This document shows, one piece after another, positions 24,114 through 31,968 of a DNA stretch of 64,000 nucleotides. How positions within the stretch are numbered: position 1 is the first letter of the stretch; each line of letters opens with the position of its first letter. The DNA comes from RHKX01 sp041393495 (lineage in GTDB: Bacteria; Actinomycetota; Thermoleophilia; Solirubrobacterales; 70-9). The notes beneath the pieces were generated by a model. The model worked only from the letters and a program-made list of their open reading frames with translations, was not told the origin of the DNA and did no database searches. The stretch covers positions 62,001-126,000 of the forward strand of contig JAWKKA010000003.1 of NCBI GenBank assembly GCA_041393495.1, in the 5' to 3' direction. Both the position numbers and the translations under genes were made by a program.

Positions 24114-24982
24114 GCGAGGGTAGCGAGCCCGATATGGCGGAGCCCGCGGATCGGTTGCCGCATCTGCGGTTGACAGTGCCCGCCGAAGCGGCGAACGTGG
24201 CCCTGGTTCGCCACGCGCTGGCGGGCCTCGCCGGGAGCATCGGGATGGACCGCGCCGGCATCGCCGACCTGAAGACGGTCGTGACCGAGGCGTGCATGAA
24301 CGCCGTCGTTCACGCCTACCCGCACGAGGCCGGCCCGATCGAGGTGGAGGCGGAGCCGCTCGAGGGCGCCTTGCGGGTCCGCATCGCCGATCACGGCGTC
24401 GGCTTTCAGCCGCGCCCCGACGTCGACTCCCCGGGCTCGAGCCTGCGTCTCGGCCTGTCGCTGGTCGCCGCGCTGAGCAGCAGCTTCTCGATCGCCGGCG
24501 GCGACGCCGGCGGCACGGTGGTGACGATGATCCTGCCGCTCGAGCACGAGGGCCAGCTCCCGCGGGTGCGGGAGGAGCCGGCCGTTGTCCCGGCCCGCCC
24601 CGACGTTGCGATCTCGGCATCCGACGCGAGGCTGCTTCCCGGCGTCCTCTCGCGCGCCGTCAGCGCGTTCGCGTTGCGGCGCGACGCGAGCGTCGATCAG
24701 ATCGCCGACGCGATGCTGCTTGCCGAGAGCGTCTCCAGCCTCTGCGCGCCGGCGTTCGCCGGGGACGAGCTGCGCTTCTCGCTCGTCGAGGCGGAGGGGG
24801 AGGGCGGCATCGTGATGACCGTCGGGCCGCTCGATGACGGTGGCGGCGACCGCCTCCGCGAGGGGTTGCGGCTGCCCGGTGACGGCGGGTCGGTCGAGGC
24901 CCTGGCCGACCGGGTCCTCGTCGACCGGCGGCCCGAGGGTGAGTACGTCGCCTTCCGGATCGCGTCCTCCGACGGCCGCTAG
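24110..24982 (+). CDS. RsbW-like anti-sigma factor serine kinase with C-terminal extension
   Basis: 290 residues. Residues ~18-148 are an HATPase_c kinase: N box LKTVVTEACMNAVVHAYP, G1 box VRIADHGVGF and G2-like GLSLVAALS. Residues ~165-290 repeat the layout weakly (SVDQIADAMLLAESV, then RFSLVEAEGEGGIVMTV) without nucleotide boxes, suggesting a decayed second copy. The kinase domain should bind both the sigma factor and the STAS protein. GTG overlaps the phosphatase stop by four bases; the gene ends one base from the convergent sigma-factor gene. Confidence 0.88.
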   Translation: MSEGSEPDMAEPADRLPHLRLTVPAEAANVALVRHALAGLAGSIGMDRAGIADLKTVVTEACMNAVVHAYPHEAGPIEVEAEPLEGALRVRIADHGVGFQPRPDVDSPGSSLRLGLSLVAALSSSFSIAGGDAGGTVVTMILPLEHEGQLPRVREEPAVVPARPDVAISASDARLLPGVLSRAVSAFALRRDASVDQIADAMLLAESVSSLCAPAFAGDELRFSLVEAEGEGGIVMTVGPLDDGGGDRLREGLRLPGDGGSVEALADRVLVDRRPEGEYVAFRIASSDGR

Positions 24983-24983
24983 C

Positions 24984-25745
24984 TCAGACCCGCTCACGCA
25001 GCTTCTCGAGCGCGCGGCGGAGGATCCGCGAGACCTGCATCTGCGAGCAGCCGATCTCGTCCGCGATCTGCGACTGGGTCATGTCGTCGGCGAAGCGGAG
25101 CCCGATCACGCGGCGCTCGCGCTCGTCGAGGTGGGGGAGCTCCTGCTCGATGGTGACCCGGCCCTCGACGAGCTCGTAGCCTGCGTCCTCGGCGCCGATC
25201 CGCTCCGCGACCGGCGAGGCGTCCTCGTCGGTATGCGTCGTCCGGTCGATCGACACCGGACGCCGGTTCAGGTTCGCCTCGAGGATCTCGAGGATGTCGG
25301 TCTCGTCCCTGCCGAGCAGTTCGGCGATCTCACCGATCGACGGCGTCCGTTGCAGCTCCGCCTCGAGGTTCGCGGTCGCGCTCTCGACCTCGGCGATCCC
25401 CTCCTGGATCGATCGCGGCACGTGGACCGCCCAGACCCGGTCGCGGAAGTGCCGCTTGAGCTCGCCGAGGATCGTCGGGGCGGCGAAGCCCATGAACGGG
25501 ACGCCGCGGTCGGGGTCGAATCTGTCGACCGCCTTGACCAGGCCCATGCTCGCGACCTGCTCGAGGTCCTCATGGGGCTCACGCGCGCTTCGGTAGCGAA
25601 GCGCCATCGCTGCGGCGAAGGGCAGGTAGTGGCGGACGAGCTCCTCGCGAGCCCGCTCGTCGCCGTCCCCCGCCCGCTTCCACAGGTGCCGCTCCCTGGT
25701 CGGGTCGAGATCCCCGGCGGCAGGGCGGTGGGGCGGATGGCTCAC
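24984..25745 (-). CDS. SigB/SigF/SigG-type RNA polymerase sigma factor
   Basis: 253 residues. Region 2 is EELVRHYLPFAAAMALRYRSAREPHEDLEQVASMGLVKAVDRFDPDRGVPF with the 2.4 helix FMGFAAPTILGELKRHFRDRVWAVHVPRS; region 3 is RTPSIGEIAELLG; region 4 is LDERERRVIGLRFADDMTQSQIADEIGCSQMQVSRILRRALEKL. This is the group 3 stress/sporulation sigma form controlled by RsbW-type kinases. It is convergent with that kinase gene. GTG start at 25745 is tentative. Confidence 0.93.
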   Translation of the reverse strand: MSHPPHRPAAGDLDPTRERHLWKRAGDGDERAREELVRHYLPFAAAMALRYRSAREPHEDLEQVASMGLVKAVDRFDPDRGVPFMGFAAPTILGELKRHFRDRVWAVHVPRSIQEGIAEVESATANLEAELQRTPSIGEIAELLGRDETDILEILEANLNRRPVSIDRTTHTDEDASPVAERIGAEDAGYELVEGRVTIEQELPHLDERERRVIGLRFADDMTQSQIADEIGCSQMQVSRILRRALEKLRERV

Positions 25746-26207
25746 CGCCGGGCCACCCCTGGCGGGGGCGGGCCGGCCTCAACGATGACCGCCGGTCGAG
25801 TCGGCCGGAGCGGGGCGCCCGGGGCGCTCTCGGGGCCCGTTTCGAAACCGCTCGCCGGCATGGCCGGAGATCGCCGCGCGGGATCCTCGCCGGCTCCTCG
25901 CGTGGCGCTGCCGTGCCGCGCCGGTTGCGCCACGCGATCGGCCCTCCCGGGGCAGTCGGCGGGCGAACGCGCGAGGTTCGGAGCCTGGTTTCCCGGCGCC
26001 GTCCTCCGATCCGTGCGCTGCGCTTCGGCGGCGTGATCCGAGGCTGTCGGTGCAACGCCCATTGCATCGCGCAGGGTAGGGAACCGCCATGCCCGTCCCC
26101 GGGGGCGCCGGCAGCGACGTTGCGGGAATCGCGGGAATCGCTCAAGGTCGGGCGCCATTCGGCCGATCCTGAAGCCGTGCGCCTCCAATGGACGGATTGA
26201 GGATGTG
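25746..26207. other. 462-base intergenic region, no supported gene
   Basis: This divergent gap between the sigma factor and HD-GYP genes has ORFs on both strands, but none has a Shine-Dalgarno, sensible composition or recognisable product. It contains a perfect palindrome GTTTCGAAAC (25839-25848) and a tandem CGGGAATCG pair near 26126. Promoters for both flanking genes must lie here, but I cannot place them. Confidence 0.6.
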
Positions 26208-27557
26208 ATGACGGACACGACGGAATCGCTTACGCCGGGGGTCCAGCGGCACCTCGCGGAGTCGCGCGGGCGGATGCCGCGGGCGCTGGCGATGCGTGAG
26301 CGCCGGGCCGAGCTGGTCGTGGGCGGCGCCTTCCTGATCGCAGCGGTCCTGCTCGCCGTCTTCGCTCCGACCGATCGGGCCCTCGTCTGGAGCGACGCGA
26401 TCATCGCGACCCTCGTCCTCGCGGTGGCTTCGCTGGTCGTCTTCGAGGTCGGCGCCGCCCACACGTTCCCGACGCAGGTCGCCTTCGTCCCGATGCTCTT
26501 CGTCATCCCGCCCGAGCTCGTCCCCTGCTTCGCCTTCGTCGGGCTCGTCGTCGGCAAGATCGGCAACGCTCTGGCAACCGGGCTGTCGCCGGGGCGGATC
26601 CTGATGGCAGCGGGGGACTCGTGGTTCGCGGTCGGTCCCGCGCTCGTGCTCATCGCCGCCGGCGCGCCGAGCGCCGCGAGCGCCGCATGGAGCGTGCTGT
26701 TGGCCGCACTCGTCGCGCAGTTCGTGGTCGAGACGCTCGCCGCGGGCGTCCGCGAACGCCTCCACGGCGACGTCTCATGGCGCGAGCTCGTCATCGAGAG
26801 CCGCTGGATCTACCTCGTCGACACGCTGCTCACGCCGATCGGGTTCGCGATCGCGCTCGCCGCGACGGGCCGCCCATGGGCGCTGGTCCTGCCGCTGCCG
26901 CTCTACCTGCTGCTGTTGATCTTCGCCCGCGAGCGGACGGCGCGGCTGCAGTCGCTGCTCGAGCTCAGCAGCGCCTACCGCGGCACCGCCCACGTACTCG
27001 GCGACATGATCGGCCACGACGACACCTACACCGGCAGCCACAGCCGCAGCGTCGTCGAGCTGTCGGTCTCGGTCGCCGTCGAGATGGGCCTCGACGAGCG
27101 CCGCCGCCGGAACGTCGAATTCGGGGCGCTGCTGCACGACGTCGGCAAGGTCGCGATCCCGAAGGAGCTGATCAACAAGCCGGGGCCGCTCAGCGCCCGC
27201 GAGTGGACGCTCGTCCGGACCCACACCGTCGAGGGCCAGCGGATGCTCGAGAAGATCGGCGGGTTGATGTCGGAGATCGGCACCGTCGTCCGCTCGTCGC
27301 ACGAGCGCTACGACGGCAACGGCTACCCGGACGGCCTCGCCGCCGATGCGATCCCGATCGAGTCGCGGATCATCTTCGCCTGCGACGCCTTCAACGCGAT
27401 GACGACCGACCGCCCCTACCGTCCGGCGATGCCGATCGAGGCGGCGATCGCCGAGCTCGAGGAGAACGCCGGGACGCAGTTCGATCCCGATGTCGTCCGG
27501 GTCGTCGTCGACCAGGTCCGCGACCGTTACGGCCTCCTCGTCCCGGCCGGTCTGTAG
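26208..27557 (+). CDS. Membrane HD-GYP domain phosphodiesterase-like protein
   Basis: 449 residues. About seven membrane helices (residues ~35-245) are followed by a short helix and an HD-GYP domain: HSRSVVELSVSVAVEMGL, LLHDVGKVAIPKELINKPG, RTHTVEGQRML and SSHERYDGNGYPDGL. The metal-binding HD pair and GYP motif are intact, although the usual first His of HHExxDGxGYP is Ser. HD-GYP proteins cleave c-di-GMP, or in some branches other cyclic dinucleotides. ATG start follows the Shine-Dalgarno TGAGGA by four bases; an in-frame GTG sits just before. Confidence 0.9.
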   Translation: MTDTTESLTPGVQRHLAESRGRMPRALAMRERRAELVVGGAFLIAAVLLAVFAPTDRALVWSDAIIATLVLAVASLVVFEVGAAHTFPTQVAFVPMLFVIPPELVPCFAFVGLVVGKIGNALATGLSPGRILMAAGDSWFAVGPALVLIAAGAPSAASAAWSVLLAALVAQFVVETLAAGVRERLHGDVSWRELVIESRWIYLVDTLLTPIGFAIALAATGRPWALVLPLPLYLLLLIFARERTARLQSLLELSSAYRGTAHVLGDMIGHDDTYTGSHSRSVVELSVSVAVEMGLDERRRRNVEFGALLHDVGKVAIPKELINKPGPLSAREWTLVRTHTVEGQRMLEKIGGLMSEIGTVVRSSHERYDGNGYPDGLAADAIPIESRIIFACDAFNAMTTDRPYRPAMPIEAAIAELEENAGTQFDPDVVRVVVDQVRDRYGLLVPAGL

Positions 27558-27703
27558 GAACGCGAGCGGCTCGGGGCCCCGGGCCGCGGGTGGGCTTCCT
27601 CCGAGGCCGGCGAATCGCCCTGCCCATGGCGAGCCGGGCCACACCCGGCGGGCGCCGCGATCGCCCTGACGCCGGCGAGCGGAGTTCGCGAAACTAGGCG
27701 TCG

Positions 27704-28780
27704 ATGTCGTCGACGCCCGTCAGCAACGAGCAGTCGCTCCACGATCGCCGGATCGAGGAGACCGTTCCCCTGGTCTCGCCCGAGGAGCTGCTCGCCGAGC
27801 ACCCGCTCGATGAGCGGCTCGCGGGGTTCGTGCTCTCGAGCCGTCGCGAGGTGACGGCGATCCTCGACCGCGAGGACCCGCGCCTGCTCGTGATCGTCGG
27901 CCCGTGCAGCGTCCACGACCCGGTCGCCGCGCTCGACTACGCGAAGCGGCTCGCCAAGCTCGCCGGCGAGTTGCCCGACCTGCTGGTCGTGATGCGCGTC
28001 TACTTCGAGAAGCCGCGGACGACGACCGGCTGGAAGGGGCTGATCAACGACCCCCACCTCGACGACTCGGGCGACGTCAACGCCGGGTTGCGGACCGCTC
28101 GCCACCTGCTGCTCGAGGTGCTCGAGGTCGGGCTGCCGATCGGTTGCGAGTACCTCGATCCGATCACGCCGCAGTACATCGCCGACACGGTCGCGTGGGG
28201 TGCGATCGGGGCGCGCACCACTGAGAGCCAGACCCACCGCCAGCTCGCCTCGGGGCTGTCGATGCCGATCGGCTTCAAGAACCGGACCGACGGCAACGTC
28301 GCCGTCGCCGTCGACGCGCTTCGCGCCGCCGCGGCACGGCACTCGTTCGCCGGCGTCGAGCTCGGTGGCGGCTCGGCGATCCTCCGCACGGCCGGGAATG
28401 CCGACTGCCACATCATCCTCCGCGGCGGCCGCGGCACCACCAACTACGACGCCGACTCGGTGGCCGACACGATCGAGCGGCTCCGGTCGGTCGGTCTCCC
28501 CGAGCGGGTGATCATCGACGCCTCCCACGACAACAGCGGCAAGGACCACGAGCGCCAGCCGGAGGTCGCGGCCCGGATCGCCGAGCAGGTCGCCGCCGGC
28601 AACGGCGCGATCGTCGGGGTGATGCTCGAGTCGTTCCTCGAGGGCGGTCGCCAGGACCTCGGCGGGCCGCTGACGTACGGGATGTCGGTAACCGACTCGT
28701 GCATGTCCTGGGATGCGACCGTCGAGGTCCTCCGCGGCCTCGATGCGGCGGCCCGCTCGCGACGCGAGTCCGCTGGCTGA
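27704..28780 (+). CDS. aroG: 3-deoxy-7-phosphoheptulonate synthase, class I alpha (AroF/G/H type)
   Basis: 358 residues. Metal ligands and active site are as in AroG: IVGPCSVHDP (Cys), RVYFEKPRTTTGWKGLINDPHLD, GARTTESQTHR, GFKNRTDGN, CHIILRGGRG, IIDASHDNSGKD (His), VGVMLESFLEGG (Glu) and SVTDSCMSWD (Asp). It joins phosphoenolpyruvate and erythrose 4-phosphate at the entry to aromatic amino acid synthesis. Many actinobacteria rely on class II enzymes, so a class I alpha enzyme is notable though not unique. It stands alone, followed by a palindrome and tandem repeats. Confidence 0.95.
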   Translation: MSSTPVSNEQSLHDRRIEETVPLVSPEELLAEHPLDERLAGFVLSSRREVTAILDREDPRLLVIVGPCSVHDPVAALDYAKRLAKLAGELPDLLVVMRVYFEKPRTTTGWKGLINDPHLDDSGDVNAGLRTARHLLLEVLEVGLPIGCEYLDPITPQYIADTVAWGAIGARTTESQTHRQLASGLSMPIGFKNRTDGNVAVAVDALRAAAARHSFAGVELGGGSAILRTAGNADCHIILRGGRGTTNYDADSVADTIERLRSVGLPERVIIDASHDNSGKDHERQPEVAARIAEQVAAGNGAIVGVMLESFLEGGRQDLGGPLTYGMSVTDSCMSWDATVEVLRGLDAAARSRRESAG

Positions 28781-28797
28781 CGCCACCACCGCCCCCG

Positions 28798-28844
28798 CCG
28801 AGCGACGGATTCCTCACAATATCTGTGAGTTTCTCGTCGCTCGG
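28798..28844. repeat. Palindromic element with CAATATCTGTGAG core, copy 2
   Basis: Outer arms CCGAGCGACG (28798-28807) and CGTCGCTCGG (28835-28844) are perfect. Inside, CTCACA (28813-28818) pairs with TGTGAG (28824-28829) around ATATC. It is a more perfect version of the element at 3252-3303 and also lies just after a gene's stop codon. Confidence 0.85.
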
Positions 28845-28849
28845 AGAAC

Positions 28850-28921
28850 GGGGTCAGCGGGCGCGGGGGGACGGGGGTCAGCGGGCGCGGGGGGGACCGG
28901 GGTCATCGGGCGCGGATGCGG
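28850..28921. repeat. Three-copy ~24 bp G-rich tandem repeat
   Basis: GGGGTCAGCGGGCGCGG recurs at about 28850, 28874 and 28899 (third copy with GTCATC). It follows the palindromic element directly. G runs of four to seven bases could favour quadruplex formation on this strand. Confidence 0.8.
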
Positions 28922-29006
28922 CCGCACCGCGCCGGCCGGCCGGGTCCGCAAGGATTCGCGCGCCGGCCGGGCCGGCGCCGGTAACCGCGAGAGGAAGAAG
29001 GTTGGC

Positions 29007-29867
29007 GTGCAGATGCCCAGAGAACAGACGATCCTGATCACCGGCTGCTCGACCGGGATCGGTCGCGCGACGGCGGAGCGTCTCGCCGCGGCCGGTCATC
29101 GTGTCTATGCGACCGCGCGAAGCCCCGAGAGCATCGCCGACCTCGAGGCGGGCGGGTGCCGGACGCTGGGCCTCGACGTCACCGACGAGGCGTCGATGCA
29201 GGCCGCCCTCGCCGCGATCGGCGAGGAGGCGGGAGGCGTCGATTCGCTCGTCAACAACGCCGGCTACTCGCAGTCGGGGGCGATCGAGACGCTCGACATG
29301 GGCGCGCTACGGCGCCAGTTCGAGACCAACGTCTTCGGGCTCGTGCGGATGACGCAGCTCGTGCTGCCCGGGATGCGTGCGAAGGGGCGCGGCCGCGTCG
29401 TCAACATCAGCTCGATGGGCGCCAACTTCACGTTCCCCGGCGGTGGCGCCTATCACGCGACCAAGTACGCGGTCGAGGCGATCTCGGACGCGCTCCGCTA
29501 CGAGGTCGAGGGGTTCGGGATCGACGTCGTCGTGATCCAGCCCGGCGCGATCCGCACCGAGTTCGACAAGGCGGCGATCGCGTCCCTCGAGCACGCCGGC
29601 GACGCCAACGACGTCTACGGGGAGTTCAACGCGAGCGTCGGCAAGGCGACCCGGGAGGCCTACGAGAAGGGCCCGCTGAAGCTGCTCGGCGGCGAGCCCG
29701 ACGACGTCGCGAAGGTGATCGAGAAGGCGCTGGTCGCGAAGCGCCCGCGGACGCGGTACCACGTGACCCCGTCGGCGACGCTGCTGATCGGTCAGAGTCA
29801 CCTGATGCCGGACCGGCTCTGGGACCGCTTCAACGCGACGCAGTTCGTCAAGCCCGGCCGCGGCTGA
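29007..29867 (+). CDS. SDR family oxidoreductase (classical, retinol-dehydrogenase-like)
   Basis: 286 residues. Cofactor motif LITGCSTGIGRA, LVNNAGYSQSG, and the complete catalytic set Ser in VVNISSMGANF with YHATK. The C-terminal part (YEKGPLKLLGGEPDDVAKVIEKAL and RYHVTPSATLLI) resembles SDRs annotated as retinol or short-chain alcohol dehydrogenases; substrate unknown. The Shine-Dalgarno AGAAGG ends five bases before GTG 29007, which I prefer; ATG 29013 is the alternative. Confidence 0.88.
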   Translation: MQMPREQTILITGCSTGIGRATAERLAAAGHRVYATARSPESIADLEAGGCRTLGLDVTDEASMQAALAAIGEEAGGVDSLVNNAGYSQSGAIETLDMGALRRQFETNVFGLVRMTQLVLPGMRAKGRGRVVNISSMGANFTFPGGGAYHATKYAVEAISDALRYEVEGFGIDVVVIQPGAIRTEFDKAAIASLEHAGDANDVYGEFNASVGKATREAYEKGPLKLLGGEPDDVAKVIEKALVAKRPRTRYHVTPSATLLIGQSHLMPDRLWDRFNATQFVKPGRG

Positions 29868-29873
29868 GCGATC

Positions 29874-30320
29874 GTGGCCGATCCGGGCGACGATGCGCGA
29901 GCCCTGGTCGGCCACTGGGCGCTCGAGTCCTGGGAGGGCGAGTCCGCGGCCGGGGAGCGGGTGCTGCACGCCGGCGCCGGTCCGCGCGGCGATCTGATCT
30001 ACCTGCCGTCGGGGCGGATGGCGGTTCAGATCGCCTACGACGGCCGGCCGACGCTCGGCTCCCGCGACCTCGACGCCGGCGACGACGCCGGCCATGCCGC
30101 CGCCTACCGGACCTACAACGCCTATGCCGGGCGCTTCTCCGTCCCCGAGGCCGGGATCGTCGTCCACCACGTCGAGCAGGCGCTTCATCCCGACCAGGCG
30201 GGGATGGACAAGCGCCGCCGCTACGAGCTCGACGGCGATCGGCTGACCCTGAGGACCCAGCCGGTCGTCACCGGCGGCGTCGCGGCGGACTCGGTCCTGC
30301 GTTGGCGCCGCCGCGGCTAG
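29874..30320 (+). CDS. Lipocalin-like domain protein
   Basis: 148 residues matching the small lipocalin-like family (Lipocalin_5): LVGHWALESWE at the start, GDLIYLPSGRMAVQIAYDGRP, YRTYNAYAGRFSV, HHVEQALHPDQAGMDKRRRYELDGDRLTL at the end. The fold probably binds a small hydrophobic ligand; no enzyme activity is known for the family. GTG start six bases after the SDR stop implies a shared transcript. Confidence 0.82.
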   Translation: MADPGDDARALVGHWALESWEGESAAGERVLHAGAGPRGDLIYLPSGRMAVQIAYDGRPTLGSRDLDAGDDAGHAAAYRTYNAYAGRFSVPEAGIVVHHVEQALHPDQAGMDKRRRYELDGDRLTLRTQPVVTGGVAADSVLRWRRRG

Positions 30321-30351
30321 ATTCCACGGTGGCCCGAGGTCCGACCGGCCC

Positions 30352-30368
30352 TCCGTAGAAACTACGGA
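30352..30368. terminator. Short perfect hairpin between lipocalin-like and uspA genes
   Basis: TCCGTAG, loop AAA, CTACGGA. No T-tract follows on either strand, so it may be a weak terminator or an operator for the universal-stress gene. A second, GC-rich hairpin (CCCGG/CCGGG) lies near 30410. Confidence 0.5.
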
Positions 30369-30475
30369 TTGCGCGTCGTGGCACCTACCGCGAAGGTTGA
30401 GCGACAGGCCCGGATGCCCGGACAGCCGGGTGTCGGAATCATCGACAGCGTTCCAACGCAAGGGAGATACAGCAG

Positions 30476-30910
30476 ATGCCGAGCAAGATCGTCGTAGGGG
30501 TTGACGGCTCCGAGGGCTCCGACCGGGCGGTCGCCGCCGCCGCGGACGTCGCGAAGCGCGACGGCGCCTCTCTGATCCTCTGTCACGTCGTCGAGCGGAT
30601 CGCCGCCAAGGGCGACATGGCTCCGCTTCGCGCCGACGAGCCGGAGGTCAAGGCGAGCATCGAGCAGCAGGCGGCCGATCTGCGCGCACAGGGCATCGAC
30701 ACGGAAGTTCGCTCCGAGGCGATCATCCTCGGCGGCCCGGCCCGCTCGATCGCCGACGTCGCCGAGGAGGCCGGCGCCGAGCTGATCGTGGTCGGCACCC
30801 GCGGCCACTCCGCAATCGGCGGCGTCGTCCTCGGAAGCGTCACCCAGAGGCTCCTGCACCTGGCATCCTGCCCCGTCCTCTGCGTACCCGCCCCGCACGA
30901 CAAGGCATGA
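30476..30910 (+). CDS. Universal stress protein UspA family, single domain
   Basis: 144 residues. IVVGVDGSEGSDRAVAAAADVAKR opens the fold and VVGTRGHSAIGGVVLGSVTQRLLHLASCPVLCV contains the ATP-binding G-2x-G-9x-G-S motif, so this is an ATP-binding type. Good Shine-Dalgarno AAGGGAG. One base separates its stop from the next gene, a tandem-domain UspA. Role is stress survival; a precise function is not assigned for the family. Confidence 0.92.
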   Translation: MPSKIVVGVDGSEGSDRAVAAAADVAKRDGASLILCHVVERIAAKGDMAPLRADEPEVKASIEQQAADLRAQGIDTEVRSEAIILGGPARSIADVAEEAGAELIVVGTRGHSAIGGVVLGSVTQRLLHLASCPVLCVPAPHDKA

Positions 30911-30911
30911 G

Positions 30912-31787
30912 ATGAGCGGGATCGTCGTCGGCTTCGACGGGACCGCGGAGGCATGCGACGCCCTCGATCTCGCCGTGAGGCTGCGCTCCGCCACCGGCAA
31001 GGAGCTGATCCTCACGATCGTCGACGAGAACGCTCCTCCGGTCAGCGAGTCGGGCGGCTACTGGGAGTACCAGCAGAACTACTTCGCGGAGATCGGCCGC
31101 AAGGCCGTCGAGCGCCTCGGCCACCGCGACTTCAGCCGGAGGACGGTGAGCGACTCGGCTCCCGCCGCCCTTCAGCAGGTCGCGGAGACCGAGTCGGCGG
31201 ACCTGATCGTGCTCGGATCGACCCACCGCGGCCAGGTTGGCCGGGTGCTGGCCGGCAGCGTCGGCGAACGCCTGCTCGGCGGCGCGCCGTGCGCGGTCGC
31301 GATCGCCCCGAAGGGATACGCGAGCGGCGCCCACCCGAGCCTCGGAATCATCGGGGTCGGCTACGACGGCGGTGAGGAGTCGCGGCTGGCGCTCGAGATG
31401 GCCGTCGAGCTGGCCCGCGGCTCCGACTCGACGTTGCGGCTGATCGGCGTCGCACGCGAGGACGACGAGGCGTCGGAGCGGATGGCGGCCGAGCTCGCCG
31501 CCGCCGCCGGGCGTTGCCGGGAGGTCGAGGCCGAGCCGAAGCTGCTCGTCGGCGATCCGGCCGCGGCGCTCGCCGATCAGGGGGTCGAGCTCGACCTGCT
31601 CGTGCTCGGCTCGCGCGATTACGGGCCCGTCCGCACCGTCCTCCTCGGCGGCGTCTCCCGAGCGGTCCTGCGGATCGCGCCCTGCCCGGTCGCGATCGTC
31701 CCCCGCAGCGCCGCGCCGCGCGAGGCCGGGATCGTCTCGGCGGGCCAGGCGGGAATCAGCGCATTGTCGGAGAACGAGGCCGGTTGA
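30912..31787 (+). CDS. Universal stress protein with two UspA domains
   Basis: 291 residues. Domain 1 (1-135) runs from GIVVGFDGTAEACDALDLAVRL to VLGSTHRGQVGRVLAGSVGERLLGGAPCAVAI; domain 2 (145-270) from GIIGVGYDGGEESRLALEMAVEL to VLGSRDYGPVRTVLLGGVSRAVLRIAPCPVAIVP. The second domain's glycine loop is altered (GSRDYG...GGVS), so ATP binding may be retained mainly by domain 1. It is co-transcribed with the single-domain protein upstream. Confidence 0.9.
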   Translation: MSGIVVGFDGTAEACDALDLAVRLRSATGKELILTIVDENAPPVSESGGYWEYQQNYFAEIGRKAVERLGHRDFSRRTVSDSAPAALQQVAETESADLIVLGSTHRGQVGRVLAGSVGERLLGGAPCAVAIAPKGYASGAHPSLGIIGVGYDGGEESRLALEMAVELARGSDSTLRLIGVAREDDEASERMAAELAAAAGRCREVEAEPKLLVGDPAAALADQGVELDLLVLGSRDYGPVRTVLLGGVSRAVLRIAPCPVAIVPRSAAPREAGIVSAGQAGISALSENEAG

Positions 31788-31954
31788 CGGGTCGCTCGCT
31801 GCGGTCCGGCCGACCCGACGCCGGCTGACGAAGTCGCTCGCCGGGGGTCCCGCCCGACCGAGATCCGCCCGCTGAGGCGATGAGCGCCGGTATCTCGGCG
31901 GCAAACGCCCCAGCGCCGGCGCCGGGCATGGGCCGATGTCCGGCTTCGGGCCCG

Positions 31955-31960
31955 TATCTT
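31955..31960 (+). promoter_or_regulatory. -10 box TATCTT of ABC-F gene, leaderless
   Basis: TATCTT lies eight bases before the ATG at 31969 and selects it over an in-frame ATG at 31936. Confidence 0.5.
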
Positions 31961-31968
31961 CACGGGCG

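Noticed and set aside
25742..26794. 350-codon minus-strand ORF over the sigma/HD-GYP gap and the HD-GYP gene
   Set aside because: Ser/Thr/Arg-rich with no recognisable domain, and it overlaps a well-supported gene on the other strand.
28850..28921. G-rich tandem repeat as a proven G-quadruplex
   Set aside because: The G runs would permit one, but nothing in the sequence shows that it forms or has a role.
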